From Mycobacterium pseudokansasii (GTDB lineage: Bacteria; Actinomycetota; Actinomycetes; Mycobacteriales; Mycobacteriaceae), in assembly GCF_900566075.1 (NCBI RefSeq), contig NZ_UPHU01000001.1, positions 5,704,325-5,768,324 of the forward strand: a stretch of DNA of 64,000 bases, written 5' to 3'. The notes beneath the pieces were generated by a model. That model made no database searches and was not told the DNA's origin. It was given only the letters and a program-made list of their open reading frames with translations. The position numbers and the translations under genes were made by a program. The stretch's first letter is position 1. Each line of letters starts with the position of its first letter. Positions 9,663 through 19,648 of the stretch are shown piece by piece.

Positions 9663-9675
9663 TTCGGTGAAACCG

Positions 9676-10500
9676 CTACGCAATCGTCTGATCGATACGC
9701 GCCTCGAGCGCGCCACGGCCGACATCTGCCACGTTGATCCCGAACCGCGAGCTCAGGGCATCGACAACCGTCGCCGTGTCCTCCAGCACGGTCTTCTCGG
9801 TCCGGCCGCCGCGGTGGACCGCCAGGATCCGGCCCGTCAAGTTCCACCGGGCGTCGTCGGTCACGGTGGCAGCCATCAAGCCGGTGACGAAGTGCGACGA
9901 CGGGTGCGTCGAGACAAACCAACTGCCCACCTTCAGGTCGATCTGAGGCCGGCTGACCGTGCTGAATTCGTAGAGCGGCTGCCACTCGTCACGAACCAAT
10001 GCCTGCAGCACCAGCCCGTCGCCGCGGTCATCGAGCCGATATGGTTCATGGGTCGTTTGCTGAATGCATCGGGTCTGCAACCGCAGCGGCGACGTCGGCG
10101 TCTGGCCCCCGAAACCGACGTCCACCAGATACGAACCATCCGAACCGGGAAAAGTCACCGCGAGCACGGTATGCGTCTGCGCCGGCAGCGGCGCGTCCGG
10201 CGGCGCCATCCACACCACCCGGCCGGTCAGCCGCCGCAGCCGAAACCCGAGTTCGGCCAGCACGTCGCCGATCAGACCGTTGTGCTCGTAGCAGTAACCG
10301 CCGCGGCGCCGGTGGACGAGCTTGTCCATCAGCGATTCTGGACTCAAGTCGTCGACCGGCACGCCCATCAGCGGATCGAGGTTCTCGAACGGAATCGCCC
10401 GGGTGTGGGCGCTCACCACCGCCCGCAACACCGCCAAGGTGGGTTCGGTGGGACCGCGATAGCGGATGCGTTCGAAGTACGCGTTGAGATCCAGCGCCAT
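9676..10500 (-). CDS. nat: arylamine N-acetyltransferase
   Basis: The 274-residue protein has the NAT catalytic triad at the positions usual for mycobacterial NAT: Cys70 in RRGGYCYEHN, His110 in AQTHTVLAV and Asp127 in YLVDVGFGG. Mycobacterial NAT acetylates arylamines and hydrazines such as isoniazid and can use propionyl-CoA. That fits its usual place as last gene of the hsaA-hsaD-hsaC-hsaB-nat operon. Here nat is cut off from hsaB by about 5.3 kb of redox and remnant genes, so it needs its own promoter. The sequence just upstream is shared with the divergent thiol-oxidoreductase gene. Confidence 0.95.
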   Translation of the reverse strand: MALDLNAYFERIRYRGPTEPTLAVLRAVVSAHTRAIPFENLDPLMGVPVDDLSPESLMDKLVHRRRGGYCYEHNGLIGDVLAELGFRLRRLTGRVVWMAPPDAPLPAQTHTVLAVTFPGSDGSYLVDVGFGGQTPTSPLRLQTRCIQQTTHEPYRLDDRGDGLVLQALVRDEWQPLYEFSTVSRPQIDLKVGSWFVSTHPSSHFVTGLMAATVTDDARWNLTGRILAVHRGGRTEKTVLEDTATVVDALSSRFGINVADVGRGALEARIDQTIA

Positions 10501-10539
10501 AGAGCCATTGTGCTGGCTGGCGCACGGCTTCGACAGCCT

Positions 10540-10555
10540 ATACCCAAGGGGGTAT
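10540..10555. promoter_or_regulatory. CsoR/RicR/CstR-like operator
   Basis: ATACCCAAGGGGGTAT has exact arms ATACCC and GGGTAT around a 4-base centre. This is the architecture of operators for CsoR-family repressors (copper or persulfide sensors). It lies between divergent nat and the Rv2466c-like gene, 31 bases before the chosen GTG start. No csoR-like gene is in the window, so the regulator would act in trans. Confidence 0.55.
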
Positions 10556-10586
10556 TATGGCGGGAAATGTGCAGAAGGAGGAGCCA

Positions 10587-11195
10587 GTGGCCGACGTCGA
10601 GCTCTACATCGATCCGGTATGTCCATTCGCCTGGGCCGCTTCGCGATGGCTGCTCGATGCCGCGCGCAAGACGGACACCCCGGTCACGCTGCGGCAGATG
10701 AGCTTGGCCGTGCTCAACGAGGGCAACGACCTCAATCCTAAGCAGCAGCAGATGATGGATCGATCACGACGGCTGGGACGGCTGTTCGCCGCGGTCGGCG
10801 TCCAGCACGGGCCGGACGCGGTCGCACGGCTTTACGATTCGGTGGGTCCCCGTATCCATGTGCGTGGGAAAGAGATGTCCGCCGATGAGGTCCGCAAATC
10901 CCTGGCCGAGTGCGGACTTGACGAATCGCTCGCCGAATCGCTTGACGACAGCGCACTCGACGAGGCCGCCCGGCACGCGCACCAAGCCAGCCAGGACGCG
11001 CTGGGCGGTTCGGGCGGCAGCCCGATCATCGCGGTCGACGGACGCGGGTTTTTTGGACCGGTGCTGACCGGGATACCCGGCAGCGACGACGGCGTCCGCC
11101 TGCTCGAGGCCGTCCTGTCCGCCGCGACCACGCCCGAATTTGCCGTGCTGCAACGGCCTTACCAGGGGCCGCCCACTCTCGAGGAGGGTCGCTGA
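10587..11195 (+). CDS. DsbA-fold mycothiol-dependent nitroreductase paralogue (Rv2466c-like)
   Basis: The GTG at 10587 is preferred over the in-frame ATG at 10557. AAGGAGGAG precedes the GTG at good spacing, whereas the ATG directly abuts the operator. The product is 202 residues. It resembles the thioredoxin-fold, DsbA-like enzyme Rv2466c along its length: IDPVCPF near the N-terminus, MSLAVLNE, RIHVRGKE, and GGSPIIAVDGRGFFGPVLTGIP with the cis-proline. The active site reads C-P-F-A (Cys12, Ala15) where Rv2466c has CPWC, so the resolving cysteine is missing. A reductase using mycothiol with a one-cysteine mechanism is plausible. Confidence 0.8.
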   Translation: MADVELYIDPVCPFAWAASRWLLDAARKTDTPVTLRQMSLAVLNEGNDLNPKQQQMMDRSRRLGRLFAAVGVQHGPDAVARLYDSVGPRIHVRGKEMSADEVRKSLAECGLDESLAESLDDSALDEAARHAHQASQDALGGSGGSPIIAVDGRGFFGPVLTGIPGSDDGVRLLEAVLSAATTPEFAVLQRPYQGPPTLEEGR

Positions 11196-11354
11196 ATGTG
11201 CCACGCAGTCCGGTGCCGCACCTGCGGGAAAGTGACGTGGGCCGGTTGCGGAGCGCACGTGGATCAGGTGCGTGCGCTGGTTCCGCAAGAGCAGTGGTGC
11301 CCAGGTCACCCGAGGGATTCCTCCAGGCGCTGGTGGCCGCCACGGCAGAGGTAG
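11196..11354 (+). CDS. small zinc-ribbon-like protein of 52 residues
   Basis: The ATG at 11196 directly follows the stop of the upstream gene and the frame ends at the TAG at 11352-11354. A ribosome binding site (GAGGAGGG) lies inside the upstream gene end. The peptide begins MCHAVRCRTCGKVTWAGCG and later has WCPGHP. Its C-x2-C, GCG and CPGH elements can form a metal site, as in a small protein family widespread in actinobacteria. The function of that family is not known to me. Coupling with the oxidoreductase suggests a shared operon. Confidence 0.75.
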   Translation: MCHAVRCRTCGKVTWAGCGAHVDQVRALVPQEQWCPGHPRDSSRRWWPPRQR

Positions 11355-11367
11355 CGGCAATCACTTC

Positions 11368-11391
11368 TACTATCTACGTACGTAGGTAGTA
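11368..11391. promoter_or_regulatory. BlaI-like operator upstream of dsbF-ccdA
   Basis: The 24-base palindrome has half-sites TACTATCTACGT and ACGTAGGTAGTA, with a single mismatched pair. The outer TACTA/TAGTA arms match the style of mycobacterial BlaI (Rv1846c) operators. It lies 53 bases before the dsbF-like ATG and about 2.4 kb from a blaI gene, which makes control by that BlaI likely. Confidence 0.65.
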
Positions 11392-11443
11392 TGTTGGTGG
11401 CTATCGGTCTCGAAGGACTCACCAATCCGACGAAGGAGTCGCC

Positions 11444-12001
11444 ATGCCGCCCCGCCTATCCGCCATCCTCGGCGTGACTGCCGCCGCGATGGTCGTCGCC
11501 GCATGTGGCGCTTCCGGGGCACGCTCCGGTCCGGCTGGCGCATCCACCGCACCTGCGTCTTCATCGACCGCGGTCGCCGGCCACACCGCGCAGCCGCCGG
11601 AGCAACTTGGGTTCACCGTCAAAACCATAGGCGGACAGATGTTTTCGGGCGCTAGCCTGGCGGGCAGACCGACCGCGTTCTGGTTCTGGACGCCCTGGTG
11701 TCCAAGGTGCCAGCATGAAGCACCAATCGCGGGAAAGGTCGCAGCGGCGAACCCACAAGTAACGTTCGTCGGCGTGGCCGCGCTCGATCAGGTATCTGCG
11801 ATGCAGGCGTTCGTCGACAAATACCAACTGAGCGGCTTCACCCAACTCGCCGATACCGACGGAGCGGTCTGGTCCAAGTTCGGCGTAACCCAGCAACCGG
11901 CGTGGGCTTTCGTCGGCGCCGACGGTGACGTCGACGTGGTCAAAGGCTCGTTGACGCAGTCCGAATTGACCGAGCGGGTCCACGGGTTGACCGGGCGATG
12001 A
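11444..12001 (+). CDS. thioredoxin-like lipoprotein, DsbF/MPT53-like
   Basis: The 185-residue protein begins with a lipoprotein signal whose lipobox is VVAAC, with Cys21 as the lipidated residue. A low-complexity Ser/Thr/Ala linker follows. The thioredoxin domain contains WFWTPWCPRCQHEAP with the redox pair Cys86-Cys89 and the cis-proline region VTQQPAWAFV. It closely resembles DsbF (Rv1677) and MPT53 of M. tuberculosis, extracytoplasmic oxidases of secreted proteins. Its stop overlaps the start of the CcdA-like gene by 4 bases, and CcdA probably keeps it in its correct redox state. GAAGGAG precedes the ATG. Confidence 0.88.
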   Translation: MPPRLSAILGVTAAAMVVAACGASGARSGPAGASTAPASSSTAVAGHTAQPPEQLGFTVKTIGGQMFSGASLAGRPTAFWFWTPWCPRCQHEAPIAGKVAAANPQVTFVGVAALDQVSAMQAFVDKYQLSGFTQLADTDGAVWSKFGVTQQPAWAFVGADGDVDVVKGSLTQSELTERVHGLTGR

Positions 12002-12885
12002 TCGATACAACGGCCCTGAGCTTTGCCCTGGGAGCGGGATTGGTGGCCGCCCTCAATCCGTGCGGTTTTGCCTTTCTGCCAGGCTATTTGAGCTTGGTGA
12101 TCGCCGGCAGTCAGGGTGCCTCGCGGCCGGCGGCATTGCTCCGTGCCGGCGCGGCCACCGCCGGGATGTCCGCGGGATTCCTGACGGTCTTCGGCGTTTT
12201 CGGCCTGCTGATCGCACCCGTGGTCGCGTCGGCCCAAAAGTACCTGCCGTTCGCCACCGTGATCATCGGGGCGCTGCTGGTCGCGTTGGCGGTCTGGTTG
12301 TTGGCGGGCAAGGACATCAGCATCATCGTTCCCAATCGCGGGGGCGGTACACCGACAGGGCGGCTGGGCTCCATGTACGGCTATGGCGTGGGGTATGCGA
12401 TTGCTTCGCTGTCGTGCACGGTTGCACCGTTTCTCGCGGTGATCAGTACGACGTTCAAGCAGGGCGCGATGCTTTCCGGCGTACTGGCGTTCGTGGCGTA
12501 CGCGGTCGGCATGGCCATCACGGTGGGAGTAGCGGCGCTAGCGGTTGCGCTGGCCGGCTCCTCGGCAGCGGCGACGTTTCGGCGCATCCTGCCTTTCGTC
12601 GGCCGGATCGTCGGCGCGGTCGTGCTGTTGACCGGTCTGTATGTGACGTACTACGGCTACTACGAAATCCGGCTGTATTTCACCGGCGCAGAAACCGACG
12701 ACCCGGTAATACAGGCCGCTAACACCGTGCAGGACTGGTTAATTCATCTGGTCGACGGGCTGAGCCCGTGGTCGTTGGTAGCCGCTTCGGCGGCGCTGGT
12801 CGCCGTGGGAGTGGGCCGGCACGCCGTGGCTCGGCGGCGTGCCGTGGTCAGAGGTGACACGCCATCCCGACCGCCAGCGGCGTGA
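11998..12885 (+). CDS. CcdA-family thiol-disulfide transporter (Rv2877c-like)
   Basis: The 295-residue polytopic membrane protein has six or more hydrophobic segments. The two conserved cysteines of CcdA proteins are visible: Cys22 in LNPCGFAFLPGY and one in SLSCTVAPFLAV. CcdA proteins carry reducing equivalents from cytoplasmic thioredoxin to extracytoplasmic thioredoxin-like partners. Here that partner is most likely the lipoprotein encoded directly upstream. The C-terminus is basic and probably cytoplasmic. Its 3' end overlaps that of the convergent blaR-like gene by 38 bases. Confidence 0.88.
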   Translation: MIDTTALSFALGAGLVAALNPCGFAFLPGYLSLVIAGSQGASRPAALLRAGAATAGMSAGFLTVFGVFGLLIAPVVASAQKYLPFATVIIGALLVALAVWLLAGKDISIIVPNRGGGTPTGRLGSMYGYGVGYAIASLSCTVAPFLAVISTTFKQGAMLSGVLAFVAYAVGMAITVGVAALAVALAGSSAAATFRRILPFVGRIVGAVVLLTGLYVTYYGYYEIRLYFTGAETDDPVIQAANTVQDWLIHLVDGLSPWSLVAASAALVAVGVGRHAVARRRAVVRGDTPSRPPAA

Positions 12886-13783
12886 TCACCGCGACACCAA
12901 CTGATGTACCAACCATCACCCGGTCATGCCACCGCGTACGGCGAGAAACCGGGCTGGCCAGTCGCATGGCACGGGCCAGCGTCGCGGTGCCCGCCGCGCC
13001 CAGCGTCGCCCGCACCGCCGCCGGCGGCCCCGCGGTCAGAGCCAAGAGCGCACGCAGTAACGCCGTAGTCCCGTGCCGTCGCACCGCAACATCGTCAGCG
13101 CACATCTCGAGTAAATCTGCCACCCGTTCTGCTGCCGCGGCGAACAGTGTCATTCGCGGCAGGCTCGCAGCGATCGCACGCAGCACCATGAGCAGGTCCT
13201 GATGCCGACCCGCCAGGTGAGCGTACTCATGCGCCAGCACGGCGGCCAGCTGCGGCCCATCGAGCTGGCCGAGGGCGGCCGTGGTGACCACCACGACAGA
13301 GTCCGGCCCCCCGGTTGCGCAGTAAGCAACCGGCTGCGGAGCCGGGATCACCACCACGCCCGGCCAGTCGGTGGGGCCACCGACCGCGCGGGCCGCCGAG
13401 GCGTGCAGACGGCTGCGTGATCGTTGCCGTCGCAACTGACGAGCGACGCGCCAGCAGACGACGGCGGTGGCCAGCAGGCCCGCCAGCAACAGCGAGACAG
13501 CAAGGGCCGAGGCCATCGCGCGCGGCAATCCCAATCGACCGGTTAGGCCTAAGGCGTTGATGCACGACGTCAGTGCCTGGTGACGCCACATGCTGTCCCA
13601 CACCACGGTGCACAGAACGGTCAGCGCAGCAAGCCACGCAGCTATCACTGCCCCCACCGCTGCGAGCCAGCCCGCCACGGCCAGCTGCGGGCGCACACCA
13701 GTGCCGCTGACACGACGCAGCGGCAGCGGCCCGAGCCAGGTCAATCCCGCCGCATACACGAGTAACACCAAGGCGACGTTCAC
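12848..13783 (-). CDS. M56-family membrane metallopeptidase, BlaR-like (Rv1845c-like)
   Basis: The 311-residue protein has N-terminal membrane segments and the zinc motif H185-E-Y-A-H189 in LAHEYAHLAGRHQ. The downstream ADDVAVRR probably supplies the third ligand, and a final membrane segment follows. It matches the short BlaR1-like proteins of actinobacteria, which lack the penicillin-sensor domain. The start overlaps the blaI stop by 4 bases. Such proteins are thought to cleave the paired BlaI repressor after an envelope signal. Here the likely target is the divergent dsbF-ccdA operon. Confidence 0.87.
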   Translation of the reverse strand: MNVALVLLVYAAGLTWLGPLPLRRVSGTGVRPQLAVAGWLAAVGAVIAAWLAALTVLCTVVWDSMWRHQALTSCINALGLTGRLGLPRAMASALAVSLLLAGLLATAVVCWRVARQLRRQRSRSRLHASAARAVGGPTDWPGVVVIPAPQPVAYCATGGPDSVVVVTTAALGQLDGPQLAAVLAHEYAHLAGRHQDLLMVLRAIAASLPRMTLFAAAAERVADLLEMCADDVAVRRHGTTALLRALLALTAGPPAAVRATLGAAGTATLARAMRLASPVSRRTRWHDRVMVGTSVGVAVITPLAVGMACHL

Positions 13784-14157
13784 GATTCATCCCGATCGCC
13801 GATGATCCGGCGCAGCGCCTCGCGGACTCGTGCCGATTCGCCGTCGTCCAGCTGCTGGAGAAAGAACGTCAGCACCAAGTCCGAATCTCCCCCGGCATCA
13901 AAGGCATCACGCATCAGTGTGGCCGAATGTTCCTCGCGGGTCATGCTCGGCCAATAGCGAAAGGCCTTCCCCGTCCGTTCCCGCTGCAGCCAGCCTTTGC
14001 GGTGCAAGTTGTCCATGGTGGACATGACCGTCGTATAAGCGATTTGGCGGTCGCGCACCAGGTTGTTGAAGACGTCGCGGACGGTGACGGCCGCACCATG
14101 GTTCCACACGCGGTCCATGATGACCGCCTCGAGCTCGCCGAAGCGCCGCGGCTGCAC
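13780..14157 (-). CDS. blaI: BlaI/MecI-family repressor
   Basis: The 125-residue protein has the BlaI winged-helix pattern: LGELEAVIMDRVW-like start, AYTTVMSTMDNLHRKGW for the recognition helix, and a C-terminal dimerisation region with FFLQQLDD. It is close to Rv1846c. It is followed in the same operon by the M56 peptidase gene. A matching palindrome is found upstream of dsbF (11368-11391). I found no clear second copy in front of blaI itself. Confidence 0.88.
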   Translation of the reverse strand: MQPRRFGELEAVIMDRVWNHGAAVTVRDVFNNLVRDRQIAYTTVMSTMDNLHRKGWLQRERTGKAFRYWPSMTREEHSATLMRDAFDAGGDSDLVLTFFLQQLDDGESARVREALRRIIGDRDES

Positions 14158-14363
14158 AGACCTGCTCTCCCACGTTCCGCTTATCGTTCCGTCGTCACCC
14201 TAGTCACGCACCGCAAGTCGCGCACCGCAGCTCCCCGCGACATGTGCAAAAACCGCTCGGCAGGGCGCTACGCCGACCCTATGCGCAGTTTCGGCAACGA
14301 TTGCCGCCGAACAGTATGCCCGTGAGTTCATATTCGCTACGCTTGACTCGCGACTCTCACGGC

Positions 14364-14597
14364 ATGGAGGTAGAACGCCAAGACATGGCTGAAGACCCGG
14401 GGCTGCCGGCTCGGCACCCGCACAGAGCGGGATCGCTGCGGAGTTAGCCTCCGCCGGATTCGAGGACGCGCGCCAGGTGGCTCGCGGCGGCGCCGGTGTG
14501 GTCTACTGGAAACCGCGCACCGGGCCGGCACGTTGCGCCGCGACATCAAGCCGGCAAATGTGCTGGTCAACGATTACGGCGAGCCGCAGTTACCACG
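14364..14597 (+). pseudogene. remnant of a PknK-like Ser/Thr protein kinase
   Basis: Pieces of a kinase domain can be read after a frameshift near 14440: AAELASAGFEDARQVARGG followed by AGVVY (glycine loop), then after an internal deletion HRAGTLRRDIKPANVLVNDY and GEPQL (catalytic loop). The segment between, with the ATP lysine and helix C, is missing. The order and wording resemble PknK-type kinases fused to ATPase domains. It is interrupted at about 14597 by an IS3 fragment and is not functional. Confidence 0.75.
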
Positions 14598-15110
14598 ATC
14601 ACCGAGATCCTGGCCGGCTACTACCAACCCGATCCGGACGGGAAACGCCCACCGGAGAGCCTCTACGGCAGCCTGAAGATGTGGGCGCACCTGCAACGAC
14701 AAGGCATCCCCGTGGCGCGGCGCACGGTGGAACGGATTATGCGGCAAAACGGTCGGCGCGGCGTCATGCGTGCTCGCCGCCCACCGCGCACCACTGAGCA
14801 CGATCCGGGAGCGGCCCGCGCAGCTGACCTGGTGGGCCGGCGCTGGCGGGTTGCCGCACCCAACCAGCTGGAGGTCGGCATAAGACTTCACCTACGTCGC
14901 GCTGGACACCGGCGGGTTCGGCTACACCGCGTTCGTCGTCGACGCCTACGCCGGATTGATTGCTGGCTGGGAATGTTCGATGGTCAAAGACACTGGCTTC
15001 GTTGAGCGTGCCCTGCGCCACGCGGTGGCCTTCCGCTGCCGTCAGGGCCATCCGTTCGACGACACGATTCATCATCGCGATGCCGGAAGTCAATACACCG
15101 CAATACATTC
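14598..15110 (+). mobile_element. IS3-family transposase (orfB) fragment
   Basis: The frame reads ESLYGSLKMWAHLQRQGIPV and ARRTVERIMRQNGRRGV, the N-terminal helix-turn-helix region of IS3-type OrfB. After a frameshift near 14880 it continues with DFTYVALDTGGFGYTAFVVD and later HHRDAGSQYTAIHS, the DDE-core motifs. OrfA, the C-terminal part of OrfB and both inverted repeats are absent. The element joins kinase wreckage on the left to an EspA-like fragment on the right. Confidence 0.8.
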
Positions 15111-15397
15111 CGCCTCGGCCTGGTCCGACACGAGTGTTGCGGTAATGTAGTCGACGTCGGACATAATCTGCTCGGCGTCCTGGAGAGTTTTGCTCTTCTC
15201 CGAATACTTTTCTGCCGCGGTGCCAACCCAGTTGTCGCTCAAAACGGCCGACGCTTGCGTTTCAATGGCCTCGCGGAACGTCGAGGAACTGGTGTCGAAT
15301 ACTTCTCCGGTGACCGGGGTCCCAACACGACACCAAGCGTGGCATACAAGGTCTCGATAATACTTATCGTGGAATTGAGGATGATAAGCGCACCCAT
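15105..15397 (-). pseudogene. EspA/EspE-like ESX-1 substrate gene, N-terminal fragment
   Basis: From the ATG at 15397, preceded by GAGG, the frame reads MGALIILNSTISIIETLYAT. After a one-base shift near 15320 it continues TPVTGEVFDTSSSTFREAIE and then SDNWVGTAAEKYSEKSKTLQ. This parallels the EspA N-terminus (IDPTISAIDGLYDLLG ... GDGWLGSAADKYAGKN). The WxG-like W-V-G and the helical hairpin are visible. The gene is cut off at the IS3 junction near 15105, so only about 95 codons remain. Confidence 0.65.
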
Positions 15398-15838
15398 GCT
15401 ATTTCCTCACACGCCTTGATCCAACGGGGTGATCCCACCGGGACAGCATGGCGGCGGGGGTGACGTCGCAGCCGCCTGCACGGACTGCTTACGCGGCGAG
15501 AACTTCTTGGGCCTTCGGGCCGGGCCGCCGTTGGCCCCTGACTGCGATGGACGCATGCGGCAACGCTCCGTAACACTGTAGACACGCCCGCTTACAATCG
15601 CGCAGCCGGGACGGCGGACGGCAATCGAACGGCGGCGGGAGTCACCTCGGTGTCCAACCGGTTTGGCGCCGCAACGCCAATGGCCGTGGTGACCCCGATC
15701 CGACACCGAGGCTACAGTTACCCCGCGCACTAGTCAAGTCAGGTTGACATAGTGATCCTGGGCAGCGGTGCCGGCCCATTGGCAATAGTTGCCCCGGGCG
15801 CACTCCCAGACCGAAGCTCCACCGGGGGGAACTTCGGC
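15398..15838. other. intergenic region, no gene supported
   Basis: The 440 bases between the EspA-like fragment and the hsaB stop hold only weak minus-strand frames rich in Arg and Pro. I see no family motif, tRNA or clear terminator. Confidence 0.5.
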
Positions 15839-16402
15839 TTAGAGCCAGGTGTCCTGGGTGGTGGCGGTGAGGAACGCTTCGAGGTCGTCTCGCCACTGCG
15901 CCGGCGTCGTCTTGTCCGGCTCGATGCCGGTGTAGTCGCCGCGGTAGAACAGCAGTGGTCGCGGTTTGATCTTCGGGACTTCCGACAGCGAGTTGACCGC
16001 GCCGAACACGACGAAGTGATCCCCGCCGTCATGTACCGAGGCAACGGTGCAGTCGATGTACGCCAACGACCCGTCGATGATCGGTGACCCGAGTTCGGAG
16101 AGATGCCAATCGATCCCGGCGAACTTGTCGGGCTCCTTAGAACCGAATCTCGCCGACACGTGCTTCTGCTTCTCGGTCAGCACGTTGACGCAGAACCGGC
16201 CGCTGGCCTCGATGGCCTGCCAGGACCGCGACACCTTGGTCGGACAGAACAACACCAGCGGCGGCTCCAAAGACAGGGCCGCAAACGACTGGCAGGCGAA
16301 GCCGACCGGCACGTCGTCGTGCACGGTGGTGATGATGGTGATCCCGGTGCAGAACTGACCCAGCACGTTGCGGAACGTGCGTGGATCAATCGGCGCGGAC
16401 AT
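15839..16402 (-). CDS. hsaB: flavin reductase HsaB of 3-HSA hydroxylase
   Basis: The 187-residue protein is a flavin reductase-like FMN-binding protein: it starts MSAPIDPRTFRNVLGQFCTG and contains CQSFAALSLEPPLVLF and RFCVNVLTEKQ. HsaB supplies reduced flavin to the oxygenase HsaA in hydroxylation of 3-HSA during cholesterol ring A/B degradation. It is the last of four minus-strand hsa genes, 14 bases after hsaC. In M. tuberculosis nat follows directly; here the next genes are unrelated remnants. Confidence 0.94.
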   Translation of the reverse strand: MSAPIDPRTFRNVLGQFCTGITIITTVHDDVPVGFACQSFAALSLEPPLVLFCPTKVSRSWQAIEASGRFCVNVLTEKQKHVSARFGSKEPDKFAGIDWHLSELGSPIIDGSLAYIDCTVASVHDGGDHFVVFGAVNSLSEVPKIKPRPLLFYRGDYTGIEPDKTTPAQWRDDLEAFLTATTQDTWL

Positions 16403-16416
16403 GGCTAGCCTCGGGA

Positions 16417-19473
<3,057 letters not shown>

Positions 19474-19545
19474 TTACGTTTGCCTCCTGGGAGTGCGGCC
19501 TGTTCGACGACCGGATTGGACGACCGAATGAACTTAGAGCAAGAC

Positions 19546-19559
19546 TAGAACACGTTCCG
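19546..19559. promoter_or_regulatory. KstR operator, hsaA side
   Basis: TAGAACACGTTCCG matches the KstR motif TnnAACnnGTTnnA except for the last base. It lies 73 bases upstream of hsaA in the divergent hsaA-kshB gap and should hold the hsa operon repressed until steroid-CoA ligands bind KstR. Confidence 0.85.
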
Positions 19560-19613
19560 ATTTGTGTCGAGCAGGGTATTCCTGCGGCTGGTAGCGGCGC
19601 GAATCCAGTTTTC

Positions 19614-19627
19614 TATAACATGTTCTA
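19614..19627. promoter_or_regulatory. KstR operator, kshB side
   Basis: TATAACATGTTCTA matches the KstR motif TnnAACnnGTTnnA fully. It lies 22 bases before the kshB start, so each divergent gene has its own box. Confidence 0.88.
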
Positions 19628-19648
19628 GTTAAGACACAGAGAGGCAGG

